Source of the DNA: Colwellia psychrerythraea 34H
Lineage (GTDB): Bacteria; Pseudomonadota; Gammaproteobacteria; Enterobacterales; Alteromonadaceae
DNA: 64,000 nt
Assembly: GCF_000012325.1 (NCBI RefSeq)
Contig: NC_003910.7
Coordinates: forward strand, 4,588,001 to 4,652,000
Direction of reading: 5' to 3'
The notes beneath the pieces are model-generated. The model was given only the letters and a program-made list of their open reading frames with translations, was not told the origin of the DNA and did no database searches. How positions within the stretch are numbered: the stretch's first letter is position 1; every line of letters starts with the position of its first letter. Made by a program: the position numbers and the translations under genes. Of the stretch, positions 17,529 through 26,868 are shown one piece after another.

Positions 17529-19547
17529 TTATTTTTTCTTAAGGTATCGTACTAACTTACTCTCAGGTAGTGGTTTGCTAATAAAATAACCTTGCACTGC
17601 ATCACAACCTAAATGACGAAGCAGATTGAGTTGTTCGATAGTTTCAACACCTTCAGCTAAAACCCTTTTACCCAAGCCATGTGAAAGGTCAACCATAGAC
17701 TTAACAATAGTGAGGTCAGAATCATTGATAGCAACTTCATTAATAAAACTACGGTCGATCTTTATTTTATCTATTGGCAGGTCTCGCAAATACGCTAAAG
17801 ATGAATAACCTGTACCAAAATCATCAATGGAGACTTTAATCCCCATGCTTTGTAGTTTCACTATGCTATCCATTGCTCTGGTAATATCAGTCATCACTAC
17901 ATTTTCAGTAATCTCTAATTCAATATATTTAGAGGGTATACCGTATTTATGCAATAACATTTGAATATTAGTAACCAGTTGTTCATTCTGAAATTCGACT
18001 GCCGTTATATTCACAGCAATAGCGACACGTCGTTGATATAACTTGAACCAACGCTCACTTGCTTGACAAGCTTTGACTAAAATATAATTATCAAACTCAT
18101 TATGCATGCCTAACGTTTCGAGTTCTGTTAAAAAGTCACCAGGGGAGAGTAAGCCCTTTTCAGGATGCTGCCAACGTACTAAGGCTTCTACCCCTTCGAG
18201 TTTATTGGTAAATAAGTTTAATTGTGGCTGGTAATATAAAACAAACTCATCATTAGCTATGGCAGATCGTAGCTGTTTCTCCATCAAGACTAAATGCCGG
18301 CCCTGTGCCTGCATCCCCTCTTCAAAAGCAACAGAAGGAATATTATTGGTTTCGGCGTGATGTAGGGCAAGGTTGGATTTTTGTAGTAAATCTTCAGACT
18401 TATCCGCATCATCGGGATAGAAACAATAACCTACGCTACCTTGAATTGTTATTTCTTGTTGCTCATAGCGAAAACAACGTTCAATGAGTTCATGAATATG
18501 ATTTACCGCTCGATCAACATGTGATATTTGTTCAAATTCAATGACAAACATAAAAGAGTCACCACTTAAGCGACCAACAGCTTGTGGTATAAATACACTA
18601 TGATTCAGACGGCTGGCAATTTCTCCCAGTATAAAATCCCCAACTTTTAAACCATAAGTATCATTTATAAATTTAAACTGTTTTATATCAATTAAAAAAA
18701 CTGCCAACTTCATCTGATTCTTGTTTATTTTATTGGCGTGTGTCAGCTCTTGCATTTTATCTGACAATTTAGCCATCACTTGTTCACGGTTCAGTGCCCC
18801 GGTCAAAGAGTCATGTTTACCTAGGTACTGCGCTCTACTTATCGCACTCAACGTGGCAAACCTTTCAGCTCCTTGCATCCAAATAAGCAAGGTAAAGCCA
18901 AGAATACTATGTGCAGCAACATCGAAATATAATAGGAATAGTTCTAATTGACGGAACCAAGGCTCCGTTAAAGCAACAATGGAAATAAAAGAATGCATTA
19001 AGTACCGCAAGCCAAAAATGGCAGAGAAATACATTAAAACTTGACTTGAAAAGTAGCTTTTTTTGTCAAATAAAAGATAACAGGCTAATGAAAGAAAAGT
19101 GCAGCCAAAAATAAAACTAGGAAGGCTTATGGTTAAATAAAAGTGGTTAAATGCTTGGCTTGGGTCAAAGGCAAAAAACATTGTCGAGATGACACTGAGA
19201 ATTATAATTGCACCAATGCCACCGCTTAATATTTCTTTAGACAATTCCTTGTTGTTTTTTGCAATGTAAACGCCAAAAATCAGGAAAATCAAGAACGAAT
19301 ATTGGAAAATTTGTAGTAATAATTCAGCTAATATTTGCCAAGAGTCACTTGAAAAATTACGACTAGAATACGGCACAAAAGACTTAATCAGATAACTAAA
19401 ATTTAGTGCACCTATACTCATTAGCCAATATTTAACATATTTACGCGAAAAGGTGCGATAAAAAATATAAAAGACAAATAATAGTACTGAAAAAACCACT
19501 GTTTGTGTCGAAAATAAAAAAGTTCGAGGTGTTATAAATTCGATCAT
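17529..19547 (-). CDS. Membrane GGDEF-EAL protein, probable c-di-GMP phosphodiesterase
   Basis: The 672-residue protein has an N-terminal membrane domain of about seven helices (1-225), a GGDEF domain (about 240-400) and an EAL domain (about 415-665). The GGDEF site reads SGDSF (328-332), so diguanylate cyclase activity is unlikely. The EAL site is complete: EAL at 454-456, ELEITE near 543, DDFGTGYSSL at 575-584, KIDRSF at 596-601 and AEGVET at 631-636. It should therefore hydrolyse c-di-GMP, perhaps with the degenerate GGDEF as GTP sensor. The membrane domain does not match a sensor family I can name. It lies alone on the minus strand next to a chemoreceptor. Confidence 0.88.
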   Translation of the reverse strand: MIEFITPRTFLFSTQTVVFSVLLFVFYIFYRTFSRKYVKYWLMSIGALNFSYLIKSFVPYSSRNFSSDSWQILAELLLQIFQYSFLIFLIFGVYIAKNNKELSKEILSGGIGAIIILSVISTMFFAFDPSQAFNHFYLTISLPSFIFGCTFLSLACYLLFDKKSYFSSQVLMYFSAIFGLRYLMHSFISIVALTEPWFRQLELFLLYFDVAAHSILGFTLLIWMQGAERFATLSAISRAQYLGKHDSLTGALNREQVMAKLSDKMQELTHANKINKNQMKLAVFLIDIKQFKFINDTYGLKVGDFILGEIASRLNHSVFIPQAVGRLSGDSFMFVIEFEQISHVDRAVNHIHELIERCFRYEQQEITIQGSVGYCFYPDDADKSEDLLQKSNLALHHAETNNIPSVAFEEGMQAQGRHLVLMEKQLRSAIANDEFVLYYQPQLNLFTNKLEGVEALVRWQHPEKGLLSPGDFLTELETLGMHNEFDNYILVKACQASERWFKLYQRRVAIAVNITAVEFQNEQLVTNIQMLLHKYGIPSKYIELEITENVVMTDITRAMDSIVKLQSMGIKVSIDDFGTGYSSLAYLRDLPIDKIKIDRSFINEVAINDSDLTIVKSMVDLSHGLGKRVLAEGVETIEQLNLLRHLGCDAVQGYFISKPLPESKLVRYLKKK

Positions 19548-19757
19548 AAAGAAATTTTAATCATGGCTATTAATATACCTGTCTGGAACGTGTAAGCTGC
19601 TAAAGTACTTTAGGTTAAACCACTAAACATGTGTGCTATTAAAGAGGCTTTTACCTTTAAATTCAAGTCATACCCGATAAATATATAATAGGTTTTATTT
19701 TTAACATAACAATATATACTGGCATAGCCCCTAATCTTCAGACGAAAGAGAACTAAC

Positions 19758-20255
19758 ATGCAATATAACACTTCTGAATTATGTGACTTTTATGCCGATT
19801 TGATTGATGTTGTTGATCCCATTTTTTGTAATTACGGTGGTCGCAGTTCATTTGCTGGCAAAGTTGTTACGTTAAAGTGTTTTGAGCATCTAGGTTTGAT
19901 CAATGAACTCGTTGCTACATATGGCACAGGGAAAGTATTGGTCATTGATGGTGGAGGATCCACGAGACGCGCTCTGATTGATTTAGGTATCGCGCAATGT
20001 GCTGCTAACAATGGTTGGGAAGGAATTGTTTGTTATGGCAGTGTACGTGATGTAGATGCTTTAGATGGAGTAGATATTGGTATACAGGCGCTCGGAGCAA
20101 TTCCAGTTGGGGCAAGTGAGCAAAATATTGGAGAAACTGATATGGCGATTAATTTTGCCGGAGTGACCTTATTACCTGATGATTATATCTACGCTGATAA
20201 TACCGGTATTATACTGTCGCCTGAAGCACTCGAGATTGCATCAAGTATGGCTTAG
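19758..20255 (+). CDS. rraA: Ribonuclease E activity regulator RraA
   Basis: RraA is a ring-shaped trimer that binds the C-terminal scaffold of RNase E and inhibits RNA decay. The 165-residue sequence is collinear with E. coli Rra[15 protein letters not shown], the GGGSTRRAL segment (66-74), [15 protein letters not shown] and [22 protein letters not shown] ribosome site precedes the ATG. In E. coli rraA follows hslVU and menA; here it is separated from hslVU by the DUF971 gene and two minus-strand signalling genes. The call is secure, although the fold also resembles HMG/CHA aldolases. Confidence 0.95.
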
Positions 20256-20302
20256 TAATAACTTAGCCTACAACCAGAGACATAACTCCTAGTACCTAAG
20301 AT

Positions 20303-21916
20303 CTAATAGATAGATGGTCTGACTTCTGGCGGTATTGATGCTGGGTGTTGCAAATACCACTTCTCTAACCAAATTTCTATCTCCTCAGGTACTACTCCTG
20401 GGTGAATAATATTACCTTGAATTAACTCTCCGCCCATGGCAATAAATGCTTCCGAAGCTTCATGTCTGTCAATATCAGTACCTACAAGTGGAATCTTCAT
20501 ACTGCGAGTCAGTGTAACAAGTGCATTAGTTATCGCCTTATCTACCCGATTACTACTATCATTCGTTAATTGCTGACAATTTATTTTAAGTTGATGGATT
20601 GCCATTTTTCTGACATAACGTAACGCCTCATAACTACCTGAAAAATTAGCGATGGAAATGTTTATATCTAATGATTTTAGCTGATCAATAATGGCTTTTA
20701 CTCGATGACTTGCACTAAGCAATACTTGCTCACTTAGCTCAATCATTAAGTATTTACCGGCAATATTAAACTGTTTTAATTGTTGCTCAATATAATCAAC
20801 CAAATCTACTTCAAATAAGCTTTCACTCGACAAAGTTACAGAAATACGTTGATGTACGCCTATTCTATGCAAGCTATCTAAAGTAGAGAAAGCTTTGTTA
20901 AGCATATATTTGGTCAAAAAATACAATTCACCACTATGCTCAGCAAGCTCAGAAAATTCAGATAACTCCAATGGTTTAACCGAGTCATGTTCATACCAAT
21001 GAACCTTTAACTGAAAACCTACAATATAATGGTTATTAATATTTACTTGGGGCTTTAAATAACAAAATAACTTCTCTTCTTTAATATCTCGACGTAACGC
21101 TTCCATTCGAGCAAGCTGAACTTGGTTATATGAAATACTGTTATTATCAAAATAATTAATTTGCTGCTGCGTCTTTAAACCCTTAAGTAAAGCATCACCT
21201 GCGTGATCAATAATTTCATCAAAGTCATCACCATTTTCCCCTGAAATAGCAACACCAAAAGCAAGTTCAAAATTTACAGAAAAACTCTTAAAACTCATAG
21301 CATCAGGCACAGAGTCAGCTAATTGATGACACAATTCATTAAGCATACTTTTATCATCAAAACGGCTATCAGTTAAATTGTAAACTACCAAGAATTGTAG
21401 GCTTTGTAAGCGAGCTATTCTTACTGGTTGAGGATTAACACCAAAGCTTAGTAAACTTGTATTATCCTCTATTCTTTGCTGTAAACAGTACGCAAACTGC
21501 AATAATAACAAGTCAGAATTATGATAGCCCAGCAAACTATTTACTTGTTGAAAATTGATAGGCTTGAATACCACGGCAGCGTAACGTTGCCCAGTGTCAG
21601 CCTTGATAGCAACGTCAAAAGCTCTTAGCGCTTGCTGCGCAGTTGGTAAGTTTGTTGTCGGATCATGCGTATAAGAAAATAGCTCTTCAACGCTAATGGC
21701 TTTACTATCGTCAGTTAACGATGTAGAGATAAGTAGTTTTTGAATACAGAATAGAGCCAGAACACTGGCCGTAAGAACCATAAAAACATAGCTAACAATA
21801 GCGGTCAAATTAAGCGGGAGCTTATCACTATAAAGTTGCGCAAAAAGAGCCGATAAAGCAATAATTATAATTACTATGATAAGTAATACAAAGTACTTAA
21901 CGTTAAAACGATTCAT
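20303..21916 (-). CDS. Membrane protein with degenerate GGDEF and EAL domains
   Basis: This 537-residue protein has two transmembrane helices (about 9-28 and 36-59), a GGDEF-like domain (about 75-260) and an EAL-like domain (about 270-520). The catalytic features are lost. The D-x-L-T-G-L-P start of GGDEF reads DPTTNLPT, the GGDEF site reads LQSLQF (about 170-175), EAL is replaced by QLK within VGFQLKVHW, and DDFGTGYS is replaced by ANFSGSYE. It cannot be an ordinary cyclase or phosphodiesterase. It may bind c-di-GMP, RNA or protein, as CsrD does with similar lost sites. It is the last of three minus-strand genes. Confidence 0.8.
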   Translation of the reverse strand: MNRFNVKYFVLLIIVIIIIALSALFAQLYSDKLPLNLTAIVSYVFMVLTASVLALFCIQKLLISTSLTDDSKAISVEELFSYTHDPTTNLPTAQQALRAFDVAIKADTGQRYAAVVFKPINFQQVNSLLGYHNSDLLLLQFAYCLQQRIEDNTSLLSFGVNPQPVRIARLQSLQFLVVYNLTDSRFDDKSMLNELCHQLADSVPDAMSFKSFSVNFELAFGVAISGENGDDFDEIIDHAGDALLKGLKTQQQINYFDNNSISYNQVQLARMEALRRDIKEEKLFCYLKPQVNINNHYIVGFQLKVHWYEHDSVKPLELSEFSELAEHSGELYFLTKYMLNKAFSTLDSLHRIGVHQRISVTLSSESLFEVDLVDYIEQQLKQFNIAGKYLMIELSEQVLLSASHRVKAIIDQLKSLDINISIANFSGSYEALRYVRKMAIHQLKINCQQLTNDSSNRVDKAITNALVTLTRSMKIPLVGTDIDRHEASEAFIAMGGELIQGNIIHPGVVPEEIEIWLEKWYLQHPASIPPEVRPSIY

Positions 21917-22015
21917 ATTTAATCACCTATCCTAGGAGATTTTATCAAAGCAATTAGTTAGCCTAATAAAATTATTACCTTTTGTACAGAAATACTAAAT
22001 TTTAAGGATGCCCTT

Positions 22016-22552
22016 TTAAGATAGACAGCTACTTTTTTGATCTATTACTAATGCGTGGGCGCAATCACCATCAACGGTTAGTAAGGCTTCAACTAAAAAA
22101 AGAAAACCATTTAAACTATCACTAGACCAATAGCGTTTTAATTGTTTATTACTCGTGACTAACATAGCAACAAATTTTTTATAAGCTGAGCTGTCTTGAT
22201 TTTCAAAACACTTCTGACTAATAGCTTTAAGGCGACCTTTCCCTTTTAAACATTCTTGGAAAATAATACTGTAGTTATTAATTAATGGAGTGATCAATTC
22301 TGTATGTATTAAAAGTTGCTCATGCTCATTCGCCTTAGCATAAGCGATTAAACGCTTTAATCTTTCCTTAGCAAATTCCTGCTCACGTGTAGCAACAAGG
22401 GTCATCGACTCTACTAACACCTTATTTTCCTTGCGGGTAGATGAACTTTCTCGCTGTTGAGTTATTAGCTTTCTCTGCAATTTTTCTGCACGAAAAAAGA
22501 AGTAAATACTAATAAATACAAAAACAATCGTTATAACTGAAACAAAAAACAT
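22016..22552 (-). CDS. Small membrane-anchored protein of unknown function
   Basis: I do not recognise this 178-residue protein. It has one N-terminal transmembrane helix (about residues 2-20) followed by a charged, helical stretch rich in Lys, Arg, Glu and Gln (about 21-75) that looks like a coiled coil, and then a helical C-terminal half. Its ATG overlaps the stop of the upstream TPR gene by one base (TAATG), so the two are translationally coupled. It is followed by the degenerate GGDEF-EAL gene 99 bases on. The three are probably one operon, which suggests a membrane complex. Confidence 0.6.
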   Translation of the reverse strand: MFFVSVITIVFVFISIYFFFRAEKLQRKLITQQRESSSTRKENKVLVESMTLVATREQEFAKERLKRLIAYAKANEHEQLLIHTELITPLINNYSIIFQECLKGKGRLKAISQKCFENQDSSAYKKFVAMLVTSNKQLKRYWSSDSLNGFLFLVEALLTVDGDCAHALVIDQKSSCLS

Positions 22553-24495
22553 TAAGGTGCCTTAGACGGATTAACTTGCGCAATATTAACAGACTCATCA
22601 ATGCGTGCCAAAAATAGATACGGATCAATATCTTTAAAACCTGCCATATTTAACGAATATTTCATTGTCACTGAAAAATCACCTAAATTTGCAAAAGCTC
22701 TTGTATTTACAGCTTGCACTAGCTTGTCTAACTTTTCATTAACTTCTTGGCTACTTTGGTGCTCAAAAAGCAGTAAATACTCACCTTCATTTAACAATCC
22801 CACATAGTCAAACTCTGCTATATGTTCATTAATTACACTGGCCAAACCTTTAGTCACTTCACTAATCGTTTTACTATTAAAATGAAAAACAAGCTCCTGC
22901 CAATTCTCAACAACCAGGTAACCTACATGGAAAGGGTATCGAAACTTCCTTGCCTTTTTAAAGGCCAATTGGTAAGTGAATTTTGTTTGCATCGGACTCG
23001 CCATACTATGACTTGGCTTTTCAAGCTCTTGATATGCCCTATTTATTTTTTGCGCTCTTGACCTCAAGAACAAACCTACCAAGGTGAGTATTAATAAAGC
23101 AACTAATACCGATAAACTTATAATAATGATACGTTGTTTTTCATACTTCCCTATAAAGCTACTTGATAGCTCACTGCTTTCAGCTAATTTAACAGCAAGT
23201 CTTTTTGACTCTTCAACAGGCTCAATTTTGGGTGTTTTCCCAACCGCTAAATGAGATAAACCCTGCATTATACTAAACGATTTTCTTTTATCATTAAGGT
23301 TGTCGAGTAATATTTGACTATATTTTTTACGCCAGTCATAAGCAAGTCGGTAGTTTTCTTGAGAAAAGTGCATTTCTGCAACCATTCGATAAAAGCCTGT
23401 ATATTCTGACGCAATATTCTTACCGTTAAGAAGGCGTACCACTTCATTTAGTAAGGCATAACCTTCAGTTATTTGTTCAACACCTAATTTAGCACTAACC
23501 AGAGCAACCGACGTTTCTATACGTTCAGAAAGCATATTATGTTGATGAAAAACTTCTATTGCTTGCTGTAAAGGTTCAAGTGCTGCATGAAATTGTTTTT
23601 GTCTCATTAAAACGATACCTAACCACTTATCAGCATGAGCAACATTAATAGGTGCATTATTACCCTCAGCAGATTTCTTAGATTCCCAAAAAACATTATA
23701 TGCATCATCAAAGCGTTGTAGATAAAAATAGGCATACCCTAGATATAAATAGGTTTGAGCAATATTTCTTTTTTGATTCATTTCAAATCTTAATTTTAAT
23801 ATTTTTAACTGCATGGTTAGTGATGTTTGATAGTCTCCTAAATGGTGATAAGCCAAGGCTAAAATAGTCAGTAATTGAATATGCTCTGTTAGTTCACTAC
23901 TACTGATACCAAGCTCGACTTGTTGTAGGTCGGCCAAAGCCTGCTGATGTTTTCCTAGCATTGCAAACGCGACGCTACGATAACTTAGCGACAATAGTCG
24001 ACACTTAACACTACGACTAAATTCACTATTCCTTACTGCTTCTTCAGTCACTTCTAACAACTGCTTGTATTCTTTTCTGGCTACATATACATCCGCTAAT
24101 TTGAATAACAGCGCCAATTTAATTTTTTTATCTAAACTATTTGCTGCTAAGCCTCTTTTAGTAAACTCAAAAACGTTGTTCATATTTCCTTGATTACTAG
24201 CAACCTTTGCAGAAAGTAAATAGACTTTTGCGAGGATATCATTTGAGTAATCGTGTCGATTATTAATGATTTTTTCCGACAGTGACTTCACTATATCAGC
24301 ATCAATCATTTCATTATCTACTTTCAATAATTGCTGAACTTGATTACTTAATACGGCTTGTTCAGACGCGGCTTGTGCGTGAGCAGTACTGACTAAAATA
24401 AAAGAAAGTAACTGCACTTTAAAAGTAAATACTATAAACAGAAACAATCGTTTTATCGTCATATCTATACCGTTAGTAATTGAAAAATAAAACAT
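22552..24495 (-). CDS. TPR membrane protein with degenerate GGDEF-like C-terminus
   Basis: The 647-residue protein starts with a hydrophobic signal segment (about 12-40) and then tetratricopeptide repeats (about 50-370), placed in the periplasm. A transmembrane helix (about 455-475, IIIISLSVLVALLILTLVGL) leads to a cytoplasmic domain (about 510-640) that follows the GGDEF fold pattern, but the active site reads NEGEY (569-573), so synthesis of c-di-GMP is not expected. The layout resembles TPR-GGDEF sensor proteins of marine gammaproteobacteria. It overlaps the next gene by one base and heads the three-gene cluster. It is divergent from the c-di-GMP riboswitch at 24.6 kb. Confidence 0.78.
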   Translation of the reverse strand: MFYFSITNGIDMTIKRLFLFIVFTFKVQLLSFILVSTAHAQAASEQAVLSNQVQQLLKVDNEMIDADIVKSLSEKIINNRHDYSNDILAKVYLLSAKVASNQGNMNNVFEFTKRGLAANSLDKKIKLALLFKLADVYVARKEYKQLLEVTEEAVRNSEFSRSVKCRLLSLSYRSVAFAMLGKHQQALADLQQVELGISSSELTEHIQLLTILALAYHHLGDYQTSLTMQLKILKLRFEMNQKRNIAQTYLYLGYAYFYLQRFDDAYNVFWESKKSAEGNNAPINVAHADKWLGIVLMRQKQFHAALEPLQQAIEVFHQHNMLSERIETSVALVSAKLGVEQITEGYALLNEVVRLLNGKNIASEYTGFYRMVAEMHFSQENYRLAYDWRKKYSQILLDNLNDKRKSFSIMQGLSHLAVGKTPKIEPVEESKRLAVKLAESSELSSSFIGKYEKQRIIIISLSVLVALLILTLVGLFLRSRAQKINRAYQELEKPSHSMASPMQTKFTYQLAFKKARKFRYPFHVGYLVVENWQELVFHFNSKTISEVTKGLASVINEHIAEFDYVGLLNEGEYLLLFEHQSSQEVNEKLDKLVQAVNTRAFANLGDFSVTMKYSLNMAGFKDIDPYLFLARIDESVNIAQVNPSKAP

Positions 24496-24563
24496 TGGAG
24501 GTTATCCAATATTACTCATCACTCTTTTTACCTCATAAAGGTAAACAAAAATAGCCTTTTCTG

Positions 24564-24591
24564 TTTACATTTAAGGAATTCATCTTATAAT
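24564..24591 (+). promoter_or_regulatory. Sigma-70 promoter in front of the riboswitch
   Basis: A -35 TTTACA (24564-24569), a 16-base spacer and a perfect -10 TATAAT (24586-24591) form one of the best promoters in the window. Transcription would begin near 24598, directly before the aptamer on the plus strand. Confidence 0.75.
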
Positions 24592-24604
24592 AATGGGGTT
24601 GAGC

Positions 24605-24695
24605 TACCAAGCTTGATAAGGGCAAATCTAATGAAAGTTAGAGACGCAAAGTTACCGGTCTAATGGGAAACCTATGATAGCGGGACTGCAAATTT
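24605..24695 (+). ncRNA. c-di-GMP-I (GEMM-I) riboswitch aptamer
   Basis: The conserved GEMM-I core is present in order: GGGCAAA (24620-24626), a P2 stem with GAAA tetraloop (24627-24642), ACGCAAAG (24644-24651), CCGG (24655-24658), a P3 stem, and AGCGGG (24679-24684). P3 carries the CTAA...TATG parts of an 11-nt tetraloop receptor (24660-24663 and 24673-24676) that would dock the P2 GAAA loop. The P1 closing stem is not convincing by eye. The aptamer should bind cyclic di-GMP. No recognised gene follows on this strand, which is unusual. Confidence 0.82.
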
Positions 24696-24841
24696 TAGAT
24701 ATAGTGGGGGCTTATCTTAATTCGATAGTTCACTATCTGTTTCTTCCGGTTTCTTTGCGTGGCCTCTTTCCCTGTATTTCTCAACCCATCACTTGCTGCT
24801 CTTTACCTATAATTTATTTAGCACTATTTAAAAATTGCTAA
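24674..24841 (+). CDS. Possible small hydrophobic peptide under the riboswitch
   Basis: A 55-codon open frame starts with ATG inside the P3 3' strand of the c-di-GMP aptamer and ends at 24841; a GTG at 24704 is an alternative start in the same frame. The product would be hydrophobic and contains four cysteines. Only a weak GGGA sequence precedes the ATG, and I see no family. It is listed because it is the only frame of size directly after the riboswitch. It may well be chance. Confidence 0.2.
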   Translation: MIAGLQILDIVGAYLNSIVHYLFLPVSLRGLFPCISQPITCCSLPIIYLALFKNC

Positions 24842-24882
24842 TAAAAATAGTGCTTGTATGTCTGCATTTGAAAGTAAGACCA

Positions 24883-24924
24883 ATCGGACTAATTTATTAC
24901 TCAGTTAGCCCGAATTAATCCGAT
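24883..24924. repeat. Hairpin repeat AATCGGACTAATT type
   Basis: Arms 24883-24894 and 24913-24924 are complementary at 11 of 12 positions. The left part (24881-24909) matches 25 of 29 bases at 42251-42279, so this is a dispersed repeat. No T tract follows either end. Confidence 0.55.
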
Positions 24925-24998
24925 AAGTATAAGAGCCTAACACAAAGTTCTTTGCGCCAGGCCGCACTAAACTAGGATTGAAGTTCAGAAAGTTTATT

Positions 24999-26786
24999 TT
25001 ATGATTTTGTCACACTATTATCTTTGTCGTTTATATACTGCGTTATGATTTTATCTAACATAGATAATGGCATTGAACCATGCTTTAGTATTTGATCATG
25101 AAACTCTCGTAAATCAAAATCTTCACCTAATGTTTGTTCCGCCTCTTTTCGTAAGCGCTTAATCGTTAACTCACCTATTTTGTAAGATAAAGCTTGCCCT
25201 GGCCATGAGATATATCGATCTATTTCCGTTTTTACATTATGTAGTGACAATGCGGTATTACTGGCTAAAAAGTCCATTGCCTGTTCTCGGCTCCATCCTT
25301 GCGTATGCATTCCAGTATCAACAACTAAACGGCAGGCACGCCACATCTCATAGGTTAAGCGACCAAAATTATGATATGGGTCTTCATACATACCTGCTTC
25401 TATTCCTAAATATTCAGAATATAACCCCCAACCTTCACCAAAAGCAGAAATGTAGCTTCTATTCCTAAACTTCGCTACATCCTTCATTTCTTTCGCTAAT
25501 GATATTTGCAAATGATGTCCTGGCACGGCCTCATGTAAGGTTAGTGCTGTTAAAACATAAAGTGGTCGACGATCTAACCTATAAGTATTGACCCAATAAT
25601 TTCCTGGCTGATCATCACGTGATGATCCAGCATATCGTCCCGTTGTATATTTAGGCGCTATATTGGCAGGTACTGCCATCACACCATAAGGTGTTCTTGG
25701 TAATGTTTTAAATAACCTCGGTAATTTAGCATCCATTTTTTTAGCAATAAAAGATGCTTCTTTTAACAACTCTGTTGGTGTGGAGGCATAGAATTGAGGA
25801 TCGGTACGTAAGAATTCGACAAATTCACTGAAGCTGCCATCAAAGTTGACCTGTTCAATGATAGCGTTCATCTCAACTCTGATACGCTTTACTTCTCCTA
25901 CCCCCTGCTGATGAACTTCCGTTGCAGTCATAGGTAACGTAGTATAATGCACTAATCTATTTTGATAGTATTCCTTACCGTTAGGTAGCGAAATAGCCGC
26001 AATATTATCCCGAGCATTTGGCTGGTATACATTAACCATAAAATCATAATATGCCGTATATGCAGGCATCACTTTAGTGCTTAATACTTGCTTAGCTTGT
26101 TGCTGTAAATCTTTTTTCTGACTCGTAGTTATAAAAGCAGACATTTTATTAAATGGTTGGTAATACGAACTTTCAGTGACATCTTCTTTTATGTAAGCCG
26201 CAATAGATTGTTCAAATCCCTTCAGTACGATTTTCGGTTGACTAATACCGCTCTTTAGCCCTTTTTTCATCCAATAAGTTTGTTGAGAAAAGTAGGCTGG
26301 AAGTAAGGATAAACGCACTAAATAATCTTGATAATCAGTAAAGGTTTTAAAGTCTACTTGCTTAGAGATATTTGCAATCCACACATGAAAACCCGACTCT
26401 GCCGTGAGCGGCATATAATGTTCTTTGTTAATGTAACTATCTAACTGGTTTTTAAGACTATAGGTAAGTACAGAAAAATTAATCTGATTTTCTTGTGTAA
26501 GCTTTTCATTATCCAATGCTATTAACTGTTGATAAATAGCCAAACCTTGTTGATATTGCGCTAGCAAAAAATCGGCTGACAGATCAGGTAATTTAGCGTT
26601 ATTACCAATAACCTCTGGTTGATTAAACGGACTTGATTTTAGATAGAAGGCTTCATGAGTTTCGATAATATTTGCTAGCTGTTGATCTTCACTCGGGGTG
26701 TTTTTTGTGGCGTTGGCAGCATAACTGTAATTTATCAGGCAGATATTAATCAGTATAAGCACTAGGTAAGTGACTACATTTTTCAT
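24999..26786 (-). CDS. DUF885 family secreted metallopeptidase-like protein
   Basis: This 595-residue protein has a signal peptide (residues 1-23) and a long helical DUF885 domain. The zinc site is intact: HEAVPGHH (418-425) and a downstream EGWGLYSEYLG segment (451 onward) that supplies the third ligand, as in gluzincin peptidases related to M32/M2 folds. Members of this family are predicted periplasmic or lipid-anchored peptidases in marine gammaproteobacteria, but substrates are not known. The gene stands alone on the minus strand. The transcript from the c-di-GMP riboswitch would, if it reads on, be antisense to the 3' end of this gene. Confidence 0.85.
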   Translation of the reverse strand: MKNVVTYLVLILINICLINYSYAANATKNTPSEDQQLANIIETHEAFYLKSSPFNQPEVIGNNAKLPDLSADFLLAQYQQGLAIYQQLIALDNEKLTQENQINFSVLTYSLKNQLDSYINKEHYMPLTAESGFHVWIANISKQVDFKTFTDYQDYLVRLSLLPAYFSQQTYWMKKGLKSGISQPKIVLKGFEQSIAAYIKEDVTESSYYQPFNKMSAFITTSQKKDLQQQAKQVLSTKVMPAYTAYYDFMVNVYQPNARDNIAAISLPNGKEYYQNRLVHYTTLPMTATEVHQQGVGEVKRIRVEMNAIIEQVNFDGSFSEFVEFLRTDPQFYASTPTELLKEASFIAKKMDAKLPRLFKTLPRTPYGVMAVPANIAPKYTTGRYAGSSRDDQPGNYWVNTYRLDRRPLYVLTALTLHEAVPGHHLQISLAKEMKDVAKFRNRSYISAFGEGWGLYSEYLGIEAGMYEDPYHNFGRLTYEMWRACRLVVDTGMHTQGWSREQAMDFLASNTALSLHNVKTEIDRYISWPGQALSYKIGELTIKRLRKEAEQTLGEDFDLREFHDQILKHGSMPLSMLDKIITQYINDKDNSVTKS

Positions 26787-26868
26787 AGGAATTACTCAAA
26801 AGTAGGAAGGAGCATGATAATAACGATACAAACATTATCATGCCTTTAATATGGTATTATTAGTAAAG

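Larger units (their letters stand above)
24496..24998. other. Intergenic region with an orphan c-di-GMP riboswitch
   Basis: This 503-base gap separates two minus-strand genes. On the plus strand it holds a good sigma-70 promoter, a c-di-GMP-I aptamer, a possible 55-codon open frame that begins inside the aptamer, and a hairpin repeat at 24881-24924. No established plus-strand gene follows. Confidence 0.75.
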
